A stretch of 52,946 nt of DNA from an uncultured Selenomonas sp. (GCA_902766095.1 CACXCN010000042.1:1-52946); one strand, 5' to 3'; numbered from the stretch's first letter, positions 6,795 to 17,722 are shown. Notes: generated by a model not told the origin, from the letters alone. Numbers and translations: made by a program.

Positions 6795-9700
6795 GAATAC
6801 AGAAACTGAGCATGAAAGGCTTCGGTCCCTATATCGAGGAGCAGGAGCTCGACTTCACGTCATTGGGAGACAGCGGCCTTTTCCTCATCAGCGGCCCGAC
6901 CGGAGCCGGGAAAACGACGATATTCGACGCGATCTGCTTCGCGCTCTATGGCTGCGGGGCATCGGAGGGGCGCGATACGAAGACACTCATGACGGTGGGC
7001 GGCGATATATCAGCCGATTGCCTCGTGGAGCTGACATTTAGTCTGGGCGATATGACCTGGCGTGTCAGCCGTCGGCTGCGCCGCAAGAAACGCGATAACT
7101 ATGATGTGCTCGAGACGCCTCAGCATAAGGCGGAACTCTGCCAGCTCGATGCGGAGGGACACGAGGTCCGGACATGGACGCAGCCGAACAAGGTCACGGA
7201 GCAGATCAAGGCGCTGCTCGGCCTGGAGGCCAGCCAGTTCCGGCAGGTCGTGCTGCTGCCGCAGGGCGAATTCCAGAAGTTCCTGCGGGCGAAGGACAGC
7301 GACCGGGAGAAGATACTCAAGATATTGTTCGGCATGCAGCAATATACCGGTATCATGGACGAAATATCGGCCCGCAGCAAAGCCGCAGAGGCCGAGTGGA
7401 AGGATCGCCAGCAGGATGAACTGCGGCTCTATCAGGCGACAGGCGCGCAGGCCCGGATCGCCGAGTGGCGTCAGTCGGAGGAGGGCGTCGAGACACCGGA
7501 CACCTATGTGGATGTCGAGCGGCTGGGGCGCTATGTCGATGAGCAGCGGCAGGCACTCGATGCTCTGGAGACCGAGCGGGCGGCACTGGAAGTGCTGGAG
7601 AAAAAGACCGGCGAGGAGCTCGAGCAGGGACGGCGCATACAGGAAAAATTCGACCAGCTGGCTCAGGCCCGGCAGAAGCTGCAAGAAAGCAAAGAGCTGC
7701 AAACGCAGCATAAGGTATGGGAACCGGCACTCGAGCGGGCGCAGCGGGCGGCTGCGCCGGAAATCGTGGAACAGGAGAAGCGTCGGACGGAGTCGCAGCG
7801 CAAGGCTCAGGAGCGACAGACGGAGCTGGAGCAGATCGTCGAAGCAGGCAAGAGCCTGGGGCAGGAAACACAGGCTGCCAAAGAAGCAGTAGATAAAGTC
7901 AAACAGGAAGAAGGACAGCGGCAGGCGGATAATCAGAGGCTGGGAGAACTGCAGCAGATTGAGAAGCAGGTCCGGGAACTGCCGGAGCTCGAGCAGTCGG
8001 TAAAGCAGGCTGAGGATGATCTGGGACCGAAACAGGAGAGGGAAAGCAAGCTGCGGGAGGCAGAGGAAAAAGCGGCGCAAACGCTGAAGCAGTACGAGGC
8101 CCGGGCTGACGAACTGCGCAGCCAGATACAGCAGGGGCTCGAGGCACAGACCCGGCTCGAGAAGCTGCGTCAGGTGCAGGAGGCGGTCCAGAAGCAGGGC
8201 GACGCGCAGGAAAAAGTCGCCGGTCTGCGTGAGAAGCACGATGCAGCAGTCAAGGCAGCGGCGGTAGCGCAACAGAGATATTCGAAGGAGGCCGACTACT
8301 ACCAGAAGATCGACCATCTGGCGCATGAGGCCAGCGCGGCGCTGCTGGCGGCCGGACTCCAGCCCGGCGAGCCGTGCCCGGTCTGCGGCGCGACAGAGCA
8401 CCCGCATCTCGCGGTCATGCAGGACGTGTGCGAGGCAATCGACAAGGCGGCACTGCAGAAGCAGCAGCAACAGGTGGAAAAAGCCAGAACCGAGGCGGAG
8501 CAGGCGCAAAAGGCATTGCAGGAATCGGAGGTGAAGCTGTCACAGGCGCAGAGTGAGCTCGATATATGGCAGGAGGCTCTGGAACAGCTTGGCGGCCCGG
8601 TCGCAGATATAGCAACAAAGGTGCAGCAGGCGGAAGCCCAGGTCCAGAAGGGGCAGGCCGCACAGCAGGAACAGGAGCAGCTGCTGCAGAAGCGGAAGAA
8701 ACTGCAGCAGAGCAGTGAGGAAAGGCAGCAGGAGCTGAAGTCGCTGCAGGCAGAGATACAGAAGCTGGCTGCCGGACTCGAAGGCCTGAAAGGAAAGGCA
8801 GAACAGCTGCGCCGGCTGCTGCCGGAAGGAATCGAGGATGCAGCGGCCCTGCATGCGGTATGTGCAGAGAAAGCCCGTCAGGTCGAGCAGGAAGCTGCCG
8901 AGGCCAAGCGAGTTCAGCAGCATTATGAGGAGTTGTCGGCAGCTCTGGATAAGCAGAAAAGCAAATATCGAGATGCCAGGGCCGCGGCCAGCACGGAGCA
9001 GCAGCATGCTCGGGACGAGGCTGCAAAATTCACCCTGGCGCTGCAGGAAAAAGGCTTTGCGGATGAAAGCGACTATGCGGCAGCCCTGCAGGGGGAATGG
9101 CAGCGGGCGGACTACAGGGAGCAGATCGCCCGCCAGCTGCAGGCGGATGCGGAGCAGGTACGGCTGCAGGAACAGATGCTGCAGCAGAGCGAGGCAGCCG
9201 TAGATGGCCTGACGGCTCCGGACCTGCCGCGGCTCGAACAGACCGCGCGGCAGGCGAAGGCCGACCTGCTGAACGCTCAGGAGAATCTGGGCAAGGCCGA
9301 CCATGCCCTGTCGACGCTGAGCCAGCAGCAGGAGCAGATCAGAAAGCTCGATGAGGAAGTGTCCGGCCTGCGTGAGCGGGCAGATATGATAACGGATCTG
9401 GCAGCGCTGGCCAATGGCCGGATTGCCGGCACGAACCGGCTGACGCTGTCCAGCTACGTCATGCGGGCCATGATGGATGACGTCATGAACGATGCCAACA
9501 GCCGGCTCAGCGAGATGACGCGCGGGCAGATCCAATTCCAGTACAAGGACGATACGGATGGGCTGAGCCTGCTGATATTCGATAATGTCAATGGTGAGCC
9601 GCGGCCGATCGCCAGTCTGTCCGGCGGTGAGACATTCCTGGCGTCGCTGGCGATGGCGCTGGGGCTGGCGGACGTCGTGCAGAACTATGCTGGCGGGCGT

Positions 9701-9925
9701 CATCTCGATACGATGTTCATAGACGAAGGCTTCGGTACGCTCGATCAGGAGACGTTGACCGTAGCGATGCGCGAGCTCATGAAACTGCAGCAGGAAGGGC
9801 GTCTCGTAGGGCTCATATCGCATGTCGAGGAGCTGAAGCGCAGCATACCTATGCAGCTGCGCGTGACGAAGGATCAGTTGCACGGCAGCCATGCTGAATT
9901 CGTGCAGGGCACCGCGGAGGATTGA
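6791..9925 (+). CDS. sbcC: SbcC, SMC-like ATPase subunit of SbcCD
   Basis: A 1044-residue Rad50-type ATPase. Walker A is GPTGAGKTT (35-43). Two long Gln/Glu/Lys/Arg-rich coiled coils flank a zinc hook with CPVCG (529-533), through which two molecules dimerise. The ABC signature SLSGGETF and Walker B FIDEGFGTLD lie at about residues 940 and 975. ATP-driven closure regulates the SbcD nuclease. It overlaps sbcD by 4 bases, and addB starts 22 bases after its stop, linking it to the AddAB pair. Length is normal for the family. Confidence 0.95.
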   Translation: MRIQKLSMKGFGPYIEEQELDFTSLGDSGLFLISGPTGAGKTTIFDAICFALYGCGASEGRDTKTLMTVGGDISADCLVELTFSLGDMTWRVSRRLRRKKRDNYDVLETPQHKAELCQLDAEGHEVRTWTQPNKVTEQIKALLGLEASQFRQVVLLPQGEFQKFLRAKDSDREKILKILFGMQQYTGIMDEISARSKAAEAEWKDRQQDELRLYQATGAQARIAEWRQSEEGVETPDTYVDVERLGRYVDEQRQALDALETERAALEVLEKKTGEELEQGRRIQEKFDQLAQARQKLQESKELQTQHKVWEPALERAQRAAAPEIVEQEKRRTESQRKAQERQTELEQIVEAGKSLGQETQAAKEAVDKVKQEEGQRQADNQRLGELQQIEKQVRELPELEQSVKQAEDDLGPKQERESKLREAEEKAAQTLKQYEARADELRSQIQQGLEAQTRLEKLRQVQEAVQKQGDAQEKVAGLREKHDAAVKAAAVAQQRYSKEADYYQKIDHLAHEASAALLAAGLQPGEPCPVCGATEHPHLAVMQDVCEAIDKAALQKQQQQVEKARTEAEQAQKALQESEVKLSQAQSELDIWQEALEQLGGPVADIATKVQQAEAQVQKGQAAQQEQEQLLQKRKKLQQSSEERQQELKSLQAEIQKLAAGLEGLKGKAEQLRRLLPEGIEDAAALHAVCAEKARQVEQEAAEAKRVQQHYEELSAALDKQKSKYRDARAAASTEQQHARDEAAKFTLALQEKGFADESDYAAALQGEWQRADYREQIARQLQADAEQVRLQEQMLQQSEAAVDGLTAPDLPRLEQTARQAKADLLNAQENLGKADHALSTLSQQQEQIRKLDEEVSGLRERADMITDLAALANGRIAGTNRLTLSSYVMRAMMDDVMNDANSRLSEMTRGQIQFQYKDDTDGLSLLIFDNVNGEPRPIASLSGGETFLASLAMALGLADVVQNYAGGRHLDTMFIDEGFGTLDQETLTVAMRELMKLQQEGRLVGLISHVEELKRSIPMQLRVTKDQLHGSHAEFVQGTAED

Positions 9926-9947
9926 GCGCAGGAGGGAAAGACCACAT

Positions 9948-12900
9948 ATGACAGCCAAACTTGATTTCATCGTCGGACGGGCTGGCACCGGCAAGACGTA
10001 TCGCTGTATGCAGGCAATGCGGGAGCGCATGAGCAAGGACCCGCTGGGACCGGCTCTGATCATGCTCGTCCCAGAGCATATGACGTACCGGGCGGAGCGC
10101 GAGCTGGCTGCCAGTCTGCCGCAGCAAGGATTCCTGCGCAGCTACGTATTCGGCTTTCGCCGCTTCGCGCGGCAGATACTCATCGAGACCGGCGGGGCAC
10201 GTCAGACGCGCGTCACGGACATCGGCCGGCGGCTCATCCTGCGGCGCATACTGGCCCATCATGGGCAGGATGGCGATCTGAGGGTGTTTGCCCGGGCGGC
10301 TCGTCAGCACAGCTTTACGGCGGATCTCGACGAGATGCTGAATGAACTCAGGACCTACCGGCTGACGCCTGAGGTGCTGCGCGAGGTGGCTGATGACCTG
10401 CCGGACAGGCGGCCTGGCAGCCGGCGCCTATCCGGCAAGCTGCAAGAACTGGCCCTGCTGAGCGAAGAGTTCCAGGCAGCTTTGAAGGAGCATGAGACGG
10501 CCAGCGAGGATATGATGACATTGCTGGCGCGGAAGCTGCCGGATGCGCCGCTGATGCGTGGTGCCGAGGTCTGGCTCGACGGCTTCGTGTTCTTCAATCC
10601 ACAGGAGATCGAGGTACTGCGGACTCTGCTCCAATCAGCAGATGCTGTACATGTGAGCCTGACCATGGACGGGGTCTACCTCTCCGGTCAGCCGGTAGGC
10701 CTGCCTGATGAGCAGCCAGAGCTGCGGCTCGCAGACAATATGGCTGAGACCGGCCTGTTCGAGCGGTCGTACCGGACCATGCGCGAAATCTGCAACGTGT
10801 ATGCCGAGCTGGTAGGCGCGCAGGCGAGACCGGCCGTATGCCTTTGCACACAGAATCGGCGGACGAATTCGGCCGAGCTGCGCTATCTCGAGACGGGACT
10901 GTTCGCGAGCGGCCGGCCCGTGGCACTGGAAGCATCGGTGCCGCCAGCAGGCAGCGGCAAAGAAACGACGAAGACTTCGACCACCTTGCCACCGGTACGC
11001 GTGGCGGCGGCGGCCAATCAGCGCCTCGAGCTCGAGGCTGTGGCCGCCGATATCCTGCGCCTGGCCCGCGAGCATGGCTATGCCTGGCACGATATCGGCA
11101 TATTGCTGCGTGACCAGGACTCGTATGCCGAGATGGCACGCATGGTGCTGGCTGATTACGGCATACCGGTCTTTGATGAGGGGAAGCGGCCCAGTGTCCG
11201 GCATCCTCTGGCCGAGCTCGTGCGGGCAGCGCTGGCCGTGGCCTCGCAGGGCTGGGACTGCGATACGGTGGTGCGGGCCCTGCGCACAGGTTTCTTCCCA
11301 CTGGAGCGCGAGGAAATCGACGAGCTCGAGAACTATGCGCGCGAGTTCGGCTTGCGTGGTCGCCGCAAGTGGACGAGACAGGATGCCTGGGACTGGTGGC
11401 GGCGATGGTCGCTGGATGATGCGGAACCGGATGAGCGGCAGTCCGCCTGGGCCGCGCATATCGATGCGCTGCGACGGACAGCGGTGGCACCATTACAACG
11501 GCTGGATGCAGCGCTGCATCGTCCGCTCAAGGATCAGGCGGGCAGGCGCCACTATGCGCCGAATACGGTGCGCGAGATAACGACGGCGCTATACGGATTC
11601 CTCATGGACCTGCAGGTGCCCGAGCACCTCGCGGAGCTGGCTGAGGCGGCGTACCAGTCGGACCGGTTGGCGGATGCTGCTGAGCATCGGCAGATATGGC
11701 AGGATATCATGGGGCTGTTCGATCAGATCGTCGAGGTCAGCGGGGATGAGATCATGTCGCTCAAAGACTACGAGCAGCTACTGGGCGAAGGCCTCGATGC
11801 CCTGCAGGTCTCGCTCGTGCCGCCAGGGCTCGATTATGTGACGCTGGCGGATTTCGATCAGAACAGCCTGATGAATATGAAGGCGATCTATATCGTCGGG
11901 GCCAATGATGGCATGATGCCGCGTTCCTTTAGCGACAAAGGACTGCTGACAGACGCTGACCGGCTGCATATCGGCGAGACGCTCGCCCAGCTGTCCGAGG
12001 CTGACGCCAGCCACCACTACAGCATCTCGCCGGGAGCCCGGGAGCGCAGCTTCGGAGAGAAGTTCCTGCTCTATCGCGGCTTTACCGAGGCGGCTGAATA
12101 CCTCTGGGTATCGTACGCTCTCGCTGACAGGAACGAGGAAGGACTGCCGGTGTCACCGCTCGTGGGTCGCTTGCGGGCGCTGCTGCCGCAGGCGGAATTC
12201 TTCACCATACCGCTGGCCAGCATGGCGCGTCACGACGATCTGGCAGTGGCGGCACCGCGGCCGGCCATAGCAGGTTTGGCTACGGCGCTGCGCGGCGCCC
12301 GCGATCAGGGACTGGCGAGTATGCCGGATTATTGGCGCGACGTGTACGATTGGTCGTTAGAGCGCGAGCAGTGGCAGCGTCCGCTCGCGCTGGCACTCGA
12401 TGGGCTCACGGCCCGGGCACCACAGGAGAAGCTGTCGCCGCAGCTGGCTCACCAGCTTTACCTGCGGGGAGGACGTCAGTTGCAGGGCAGCGTATCGCAA
12501 TTCGAGAATTACCAGAAATGCCCGTTCCAGTACTTTGCCCGCTATGGGCTGAAGCTGTCGGAGCGGCATGAGTACGTCTACGATAACAGAAGTCTCGGTA
12601 CGCTCATGCATGCGGTGCTAAAGGAGTACGGCGAGCGGGTGCGCGGTGAAAAACGTTTCGCCGGCCTCTGGCAGAACGTGCCGGAGGAGGAGCGCCGCAG
12701 TCTGTGCGGAGCCATCGTCGATGAGCTGGCACCGCGCCTGTCGGGGGATATCCTGTCGAGCCGTGCGAGCTATATGCATCTGAAGCACCGGCTGAAGGAC
12801 ATGGCGTTGCTGTCCATCAACCATCTCACGAGCTGGGCCGAAGTATCCGGCTTCCAGCCACTCTGGTTCGAGCAGAGTTTCGGCGGGCGCGGCGATGCCC

Positions 12901-13652
12901 AGATTACGCCGCTGGCGCTCGGCGATGGTGTCAGCTTGTCTTTCCGCGGGCAGATCGACCGTGTCGACCTGCATGCGAGTGGGAAGTACTATCTCGTCGT
13001 CGATTACAAGACGGGCAACCCGAAGATCAACCTGCTGCAGATCTACTACGGCTTGCAGCTGCAGCTGCTGGCTTATCTCTATGTGGCCCGCGAGCTCCTG
13101 CGCAATCGGCAGAAGCGGACAGTGCTGCCAGCCGGTATGCTTTATGCCGTACTGTGCTATGGGTTGAAAGGAGAAAACAAAGATCATGATCATGAGCTCA
13201 GCGAGGAAGAAGTGCGCAAGAAGCTCAATCAGGAGCTCCGCATGCCCGGCTGGGTACTGGCGGATAAGCAGCTGATCGAGGAGCTCGGGGCCCAGAATTT
13301 CCTGTACGTGAAAATAGATAAGGAAGATAAGCCTACGGCCATCGACAAAGGCCGCGTGAATAGTGCAGAGGAATTCGACCTGCTCATGGACTATGTCGAG
13401 TATATCCTGCGGCTCACGGGGCGCGATATACTTTCCGGTGACATAGCAGTGCGTCCTTTCCAGGATGAAAACACGATCACCGATTTAAAAATTGATGCCT
13501 GCAAATATTGTCCGTTCCTGCCGGTATGCCGGTACAATCCGGAGATACCGGGCTATGAGCACCGCGAATATGATGAGACGACAGAAGAGGAAATCGAGCA
13601 GAAGATGAGGACGATGACGGGCAGGGAGGACTTGAGCGATGAAATACACTGA
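9948..13652 (+). CDS. addB: AddB, helicase-nuclease subunit B
   Basis: A 1234-residue subunit of the AddAB enzyme, which resects double-strand breaks to a Chi site and prepares 3' tails for RecA. Walker A is GRAGTGKT (10-17). The C-terminal nuclease has DYKTGNP. The iron-sulfur cluster ligands are complete: Cys858 (in YQKCPFQYF) and the C-terminal trio Cys1185, Cys1188, Cys1194 in CKYCPFLPVC, the same spacing as known AddB proteins. The ATG at 9948 is preceded by CAGGAGGG; the longer upstream frame overlaps sbcC. It overlaps addA by 14 bases. Confidence 0.94.
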   Translation: MTAKLDFIVGRAGTGKTYRCMQAMRERMSKDPLGPALIMLVPEHMTYRAERELAASLPQQGFLRSYVFGFRRFARQILIETGGARQTRVTDIGRRLILRRILAHHGQDGDLRVFARAARQHSFTADLDEMLNELRTYRLTPEVLREVADDLPDRRPGSRRLSGKLQELALLSEEFQAALKEHETASEDMMTLLARKLPDAPLMRGAEVWLDGFVFFNPQEIEVLRTLLQSADAVHVSLTMDGVYLSGQPVGLPDEQPELRLADNMAETGLFERSYRTMREICNVYAELVGAQARPAVCLCTQNRRTNSAELRYLETGLFASGRPVALEASVPPAGSGKETTKTSTTLPPVRVAAAANQRLELEAVAADILRLAREHGYAWHDIGILLRDQDSYAEMARMVLADYGIPVFDEGKRPSVRHPLAELVRAALAVASQGWDCDTVVRALRTGFFPLEREEIDELENYAREFGLRGRRKWTRQDAWDWWRRWSLDDAEPDERQSAWAAHIDALRRTAVAPLQRLDAALHRPLKDQAGRRHYAPNTVREITTALYGFLMDLQVPEHLAELAEAAYQSDRLADAAEHRQIWQDIMGLFDQIVEVSGDEIMSLKDYEQLLGEGLDALQVSLVPPGLDYVTLADFDQNSLMNMKAIYIVGANDGMMPRSFSDKGLLTDADRLHIGETLAQLSEADASHHYSISPGARERSFGEKFLLYRGFTEAAEYLWVSYALADRNEEGLPVSPLVGRLRALLPQAEFFTIPLASMARHDDLAVAAPRPAIAGLATALRGARDQGLASMPDYWRDVYDWSLEREQWQRPLALALDGLTARAPQEKLSPQLAHQLYLRGGRQLQGSVSQFENYQKCPFQYFARYGLKLSERHEYVYDNRSLGTLMHAVLKEYGERVRGEKRFAGLWQNVPEEERRSLCGAIVDELAPRLSGDILSSRASYMHLKHRLKDMALLSINHLTSWAEVSGFQPLWFEQSFGGRGDAQITPLALGDGVSLSFRGQIDRVDLHASGKYYLVVDYKTGNPKINLLQIYYGLQLQLLAYLYVARELLRNRQKRTVLPAGMLYAVLCYGLKGENKDHDHELSEEEVRKKLNQELRMPGWVLADKQLIEELGAQNFLYVKIDKEDKPTAIDKGRVNSAEEFDLLMDYVEYILRLTGRDILSGDIAVRPFQDENTITDLKIDACKYCPFLPVCRYNPEIPGYEHREYDETTEEEIEQKMRTMTGREDLSDEIH

Positions 13653-16600
13653 CGACCAGAAAGCGGCCATCGAGCAGCGCGATCACTCCATACTGGTGGC
13701 CGCAGCCGCCGGCTCGGGCAAGACGCGCGTGCTGGTGGACCGAATCGTGCAGCAGTTGCAGAATCGCGAGTTCGATGTCGATGAGCTGCTGGTCGTGACC
13801 TTTACGAAGGCGGCGGCAGCCGAGATGCGCCAGCGTCTCGAGAAGGGGCTGCGCGAAGCGCTGGCCGCTGCGGCGGACGAGAAGGAACGCGCCTATCTGG
13901 AACGTCAGATCGTGCTGCTGGGCGGCGCACATATATCGACCATGCACTCCTTCTGCAACCGTATCATAGCGGCTCATGCCGAGCTCACGGATATGGATTC
14001 GCGGACGCGGCTGGTGCGGGACAATGAGGGCGCGCTGCTGAAGCGCGAGACGCTCGAGAATCTGCTCGAGCAGCACTATGCGGCGGCCCAGGCTGACCCC
14101 GAGGCAGCGGAGAATCAGGCATTCCTCGACTTTGTCGACAGCTATGGCGACGCCGAGGGGGATGAGGATGTCTATCAGATCATCCTCTCGCTTTATGAGT
14201 TCGCCATGAATCAGCCGGCTCCGCGGGAATGGCTGGCGGCTCAGCGGGCATCCTACAGCTCAGATGATGCGCCGACCAGATGGCTCGCCCTGTACCTGGA
14301 CAATATTTCGCGCCAGGTGCGGGATATCGCGACGGACTATGCCGGACTTCACATGGTGCTGCCGCGCGAGGCTGGACCAGACCTGCATCAGATGTGGGAG
14401 CCCTATCGCAGCGTGATCGAACAAGATATCGAGAGCATCGAACAGGTGGCGGGAAGCATTCAGACAGCAGCCGACCAGGTGAGAAAAGCGTCAGCTGAGG
14501 ACCTCGAGGCAGCATGTGCGGCGCTGAGCAAGCTGACGCCCACGTATCAAAAATTGAAAGCGGATCATAAGCCGCTGAAAGAGCAGTATCCGGAGCTGAG
14601 GAAAGAATTCGATTCACGGCGAACGGCACTGAAGAAAAAATACAAGGATAAAGTGCAAGCGAAACTGGACCTGTCGCCGGCAGGGCTCAAACATTCCTTC
14701 GCCGTGACCGCTGAACTGATTGGTACCTATACCAGCCTGACTGCTGAATTCATCGATGCCTACAGCCAGGTCAAACGTGAGCGCGGGCTGCATGATTTCA
14801 ATGACCTCGAGCAGCGGACGCTCGATATCCTTTGCGCGGACCGATCCGGTCTCATCGAGCAACCGCCGCGCTATGAGCGCACAGAGACGGCTCGGGAGAT
14901 TGCGGCCGGCTTCAAATCCATCATGCTCGATGAGTATCAGGATACGAACGGAGTGCAGGAAGCCATCGTGAATCTCATAAACCGCCCGGACAATGTATTC
15001 CAGGTAGGCGATGTGAAGCAGAGCATCTATGGGTTCCGGCATGCCGAGCCAAGGCTGTTTCTCGAGAAATACAACAGCTACCCGCTAGAGCCGGGGGAGC
15101 ATGATGTGCAGCAGCTCATAACGATGCGGCAGAATTTCCGCAGCCGCGCCTGCGTACTCGGCCCGATCAACAAGATATTCGACCAGATCATGACACGGTC
15201 AGCGGTCGATATCGAGTACGATGCCCAGAACAAGCTGTATGCGGGATTCGAATATCCCGAGCCGCCGGCGGGCGTGAAGACATTGGCCGGTCCGGCCGAG
15301 CTCGCCATCGTGACGAATGAGCTGGTCCATGTGGCGGAGAAAGAAAACGGAGAAGAAGAACCGGTGGCCAGGACGGGCAAGAAGGCCAGTCATGGCGAGC
15401 TTGAGAACCTCTATATCGTGCAACGCATCCAAGAGCTCATGCGGGGCGGATATGCCGTGTACGATCCCGATTCGCCGCTCAGTCAGGACGGCTACCGGTC
15501 CCTGCAGTATCGCGATATCGTCATCCTGCAGCGCAAGCGCGATCCGGAGCTCCTGGAGGCATTGCGGACGGCCAGCATACCGGCCTATGCGAGCAGCGAC
15601 ACGGGCTATTTTGAGGCGCAGGAGATACAGACGATGATGTCGCTCCTGTACATCATCGATAATGCCCGGCAGGATATACCGCTGGCAGCGGTACTGCTGT
15701 CACCTATCGGTGGATTCACCTCGTCTGAGCTGGCGGAGATCAAAGTAGCTGCCGGGCAGGCGGCACAACCGGCAGCTGCTGATGATGAGCAGTCGGTAGC
15801 AGTGACAGATGACAGCTTCTTCCAGCTCATCGAAGAGTTCGCGGAGCAAAGCTCTGCAGCAGATTCGGCACAGGATGACTTGCGCGAGCGCGTTTGCGGA
15901 TTCCTCGGGCGGTTGGCTGGTTGGCGCGACTATGCCGGCCGGCACAGCGTGCCGGAGCTCCTGTGGAATCTCTATCGCGAGACGGGATACTACGACTATG
16001 TGGGCGGCCTGCCGAGCGGACTGCTGCGTCAGGCCAATCTGCGCATGCTCATCGATAAGGCAGCCGAGTATGAGGAGACCAGCTTTTCCGGTTTGTTCCA
16101 TTTCCTGCGCTACATCGATACCATGCAGAAGCGCAATACCGACCTCGGTGCGGCCCGCACGCTCAGCGAGGGGGAGGATGTCGTGCGCATCATGACCATC
16201 CACGCTAGCAAGGGGCTCGAGTTCGCTGTCGTCATACTGGCAGGCATGGGGAAGCAATTTCCTTATATCAGCAAGTCGCCAAAGGAAATCTACCCAGTGC
16301 ATCAGAAGCTGGGCATCGGTGCCAGTGTGTCTGTGAGCACGGCCGGTGTGCGGCAGAAATTCCATACCATTACCTGGCAGGTCGTGCATGATGCCTTGGA
16401 CCGTGACAGCCTGGCCGAGGAAGAGCGCCTGCTCTATGTCGCGCTGACCCGGGCCCGCGAGAAAATCATCATGGTTGGCTCGGTAAAAGGAGCGGACGAT
16501 GATGCTGAGGAAGGCAGCAGGGGGCGTAAGGCGTCGCTGAGGAAAAAAATGGGGGAATGGTGCCAGAATGTCGCCATGAGCCAGGTGCAGCTGCCGGATG

Positions 16601-17661
16601 CCAGTATCGGAAAGGCAAAATGCATGCTGGACTGGGTAGCTATGGCTGCAGCCCGCGACACCGGCGGCAATGAACTGCGCGAGCTGGGCAGGGCAGGCGA
16701 AAGCGCCGCTGCAGCAGCCATTGATGAGATGGAGCCGGATGGCGATATCCTCGTGCAGGTCATCGATCCGAGCGGCATCGCGGACTCCGGGACTGATGCG
16801 GCGGAGGATGAATGGCTCGATCGGATCATGCACCGCGAGAAGCTGCCGGAGAGCTCTGCAGCAGACAATATACGGCGGATCCTTGACTGGCAGTATGACG
16901 ACCATGGTCTCACGACAGCAAAGACGAAAGTCACCGTGACCGAGCTCAAACGGCAGGTCAGTGGTGAGGACAATCCGGATACGCAGATGCCGTCGACGCT
17001 GCTGATGCCGCTGCCTGAGGAGGCGGCGCACATGACACCTGCCGGGGACAGCGAGCACCACATCGAAGTTGCTGATTTCGCTCGGCCGGCCTTCCTGCAG
17101 GAAGATCGGAAGCGTCTGACCGGCGCCGAGCGCGGCACGCTCATGCATTCGGTCATGCAGCATATCGACCTCGCGGGCGACCTGAGTACCGCCGGCCTGC
17201 AGCAGCAGATTGCCGGACTGGAGCAGAGCAGCGTGCTGCTGCCCGGCGAGGACCGGGTCATCAATGTGCCGGCAATCGCGGCGTTCTTTGCCAGCGAGCT
17301 CGGGCAGCGGCTGCTGCGAGCCCGGCGCATCTGGCGCGAGCTGCCGTTCAGCCAGTTGCTGCCGGCAGCGGAGTTCTTCCCGGACGTACAGGACCAGTCG
17401 GCCCGCACGTTCCTGCAGGGCGTTATCGATGTCTTGTTCGAGGATGAGCAGGGGCAGCTCGTGCTCGTCGATTACAAGACGGACCGCCGGACGGATGATG
17501 GCACGATGCGGCGCCGCTATGGGAAGCAGATCCAGCTTTATGCGGCGGCTGTGGAGAGCATCACCGGCCGCGAGGTCGCCGAACGCTACATCTACATGTT
17601 TTCTACGGGCCGTGTGCTGGCTTTCCCCCGGACGCATGTACTTGACGATACCGGTAAATAG
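13639..17661 (+). CDS. addA: AddA, helicase-nuclease subunit A
   Basis: A 1340-residue UvrD-type 3'-5' helicase fused to a RecB-family nuclease. Motifs in order: Walker A AAAGSGKT (22-29), motif II DEYQDTNG near 431, motif III VGDVKQSIYGFR near 455, motif V TIHASKGLEF near 855, motif VI LLYVALTRARE near 930, and the nuclease active site LVLVDYKTDRR near 1275. Length is somewhat above the usual 1200-1250; the region around residues 1000-1150 is long and acidic. It follows addB with a 14-base overlap, so the two are translationally coupled. Partner proteins and substrate are as for addB. Confidence 0.95.
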   Translation: MKYTDDQKAAIEQRDHSILVAAAAGSGKTRVLVDRIVQQLQNREFDVDELLVVTFTKAAAAEMRQRLEKGLREALAAAADEKERAYLERQIVLLGGAHISTMHSFCNRIIAAHAELTDMDSRTRLVRDNEGALLKRETLENLLEQHYAAAQADPEAAENQAFLDFVDSYGDAEGDEDVYQIILSLYEFAMNQPAPREWLAAQRASYSSDDAPTRWLALYLDNISRQVRDIATDYAGLHMVLPREAGPDLHQMWEPYRSVIEQDIESIEQVAGSIQTAADQVRKASAEDLEAACAALSKLTPTYQKLKADHKPLKEQYPELRKEFDSRRTALKKKYKDKVQAKLDLSPAGLKHSFAVTAELIGTYTSLTAEFIDAYSQVKRERGLHDFNDLEQRTLDILCADRSGLIEQPPRYERTETAREIAAGFKSIMLDEYQDTNGVQEAIVNLINRPDNVFQVGDVKQSIYGFRHAEPRLFLEKYNSYPLEPGEHDVQQLITMRQNFRSRACVLGPINKIFDQIMTRSAVDIEYDAQNKLYAGFEYPEPPAGVKTLAGPAELAIVTNELVHVAEKENGEEEPVARTGKKASHGELENLYIVQRIQELMRGGYAVYDPDSPLSQDGYRSLQYRDIVILQRKRDPELLEALRTASIPAYASSDTGYFEAQEIQTMMSLLYIIDNARQDIPLAAVLLSPIGGFTSSELAEIKVAAGQAAQPAAADDEQSVAVTDDSFFQLIEEFAEQSSAADSAQDDLRERVCGFLGRLAGWRDYAGRHSVPELLWNLYRETGYYDYVGGLPSGLLRQANLRMLIDKAAEYEETSFSGLFHFLRYIDTMQKRNTDLGAARTLSEGEDVVRIMTIHASKGLEFAVVILAGMGKQFPYISKSPKEIYPVHQKLGIGASVSVSTAGVRQKFHTITWQVVHDALDRDSLAEEERLLYVALTRAREKIIMVGSVKGADDDAEEGSRGRKASLRKKMGEWCQNVAMSQVQLPDASIGKAKCMLDWVAMAAARDTGGNELRELGRAGESAAAAAIDEMEPDGDILVQVIDPSGIADSGTDAAEDEWLDRIMHREKLPESSAADNIRRILDWQYDDHGLTTAKTKVTVTELKRQVSGEDNPDTQMPSTLLMPLPEEAAHMTPAGDSEHHIEVADFARPAFLQEDRKRLTGAERGTLMHSVMQHIDLAGDLSTAGLQQQIAGLEQSSVLLPGEDRVINVPAIAAFFASELGQRLLRARRIWRELPFSQLLPAAEFFPDVQDQSARTFLQGVIDVLFEDEQGQLVLVDYKTDRRTDDGTMRRRYGKQIQLYAAAVESITGREVAERYIYMFSTGRVLAFPRTHVLDDTGK

Positions 17662-17670
17662 CGGTATGCT
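17642..17670 (+). promoter_or_regulatory. Possible promoter before pepT
   Basis: TTGACG (17642-17647), 17-base spacer, TATGCT (17665-17670), starting inside the 3' end of addA. It would give pepT and the def-fmt group their own transcript. No terminator is seen after addA, so read-through is also possible. Confidence 0.4.
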
Positions 17671-17722
17671 CTAATAACGAGGCATTAGTACAAAAATTAC
17701 AAACATCAAGGTGGCAGAATAA

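Noticed and set aside
15700..17637. A 645-codon open frame on the minus strand
   Set aside because: It lies antisense to addA, whose helicase and nuclease motifs are intact. The frame has no recognisable domain; GC-rich coding commonly leaves the opposite strand open.
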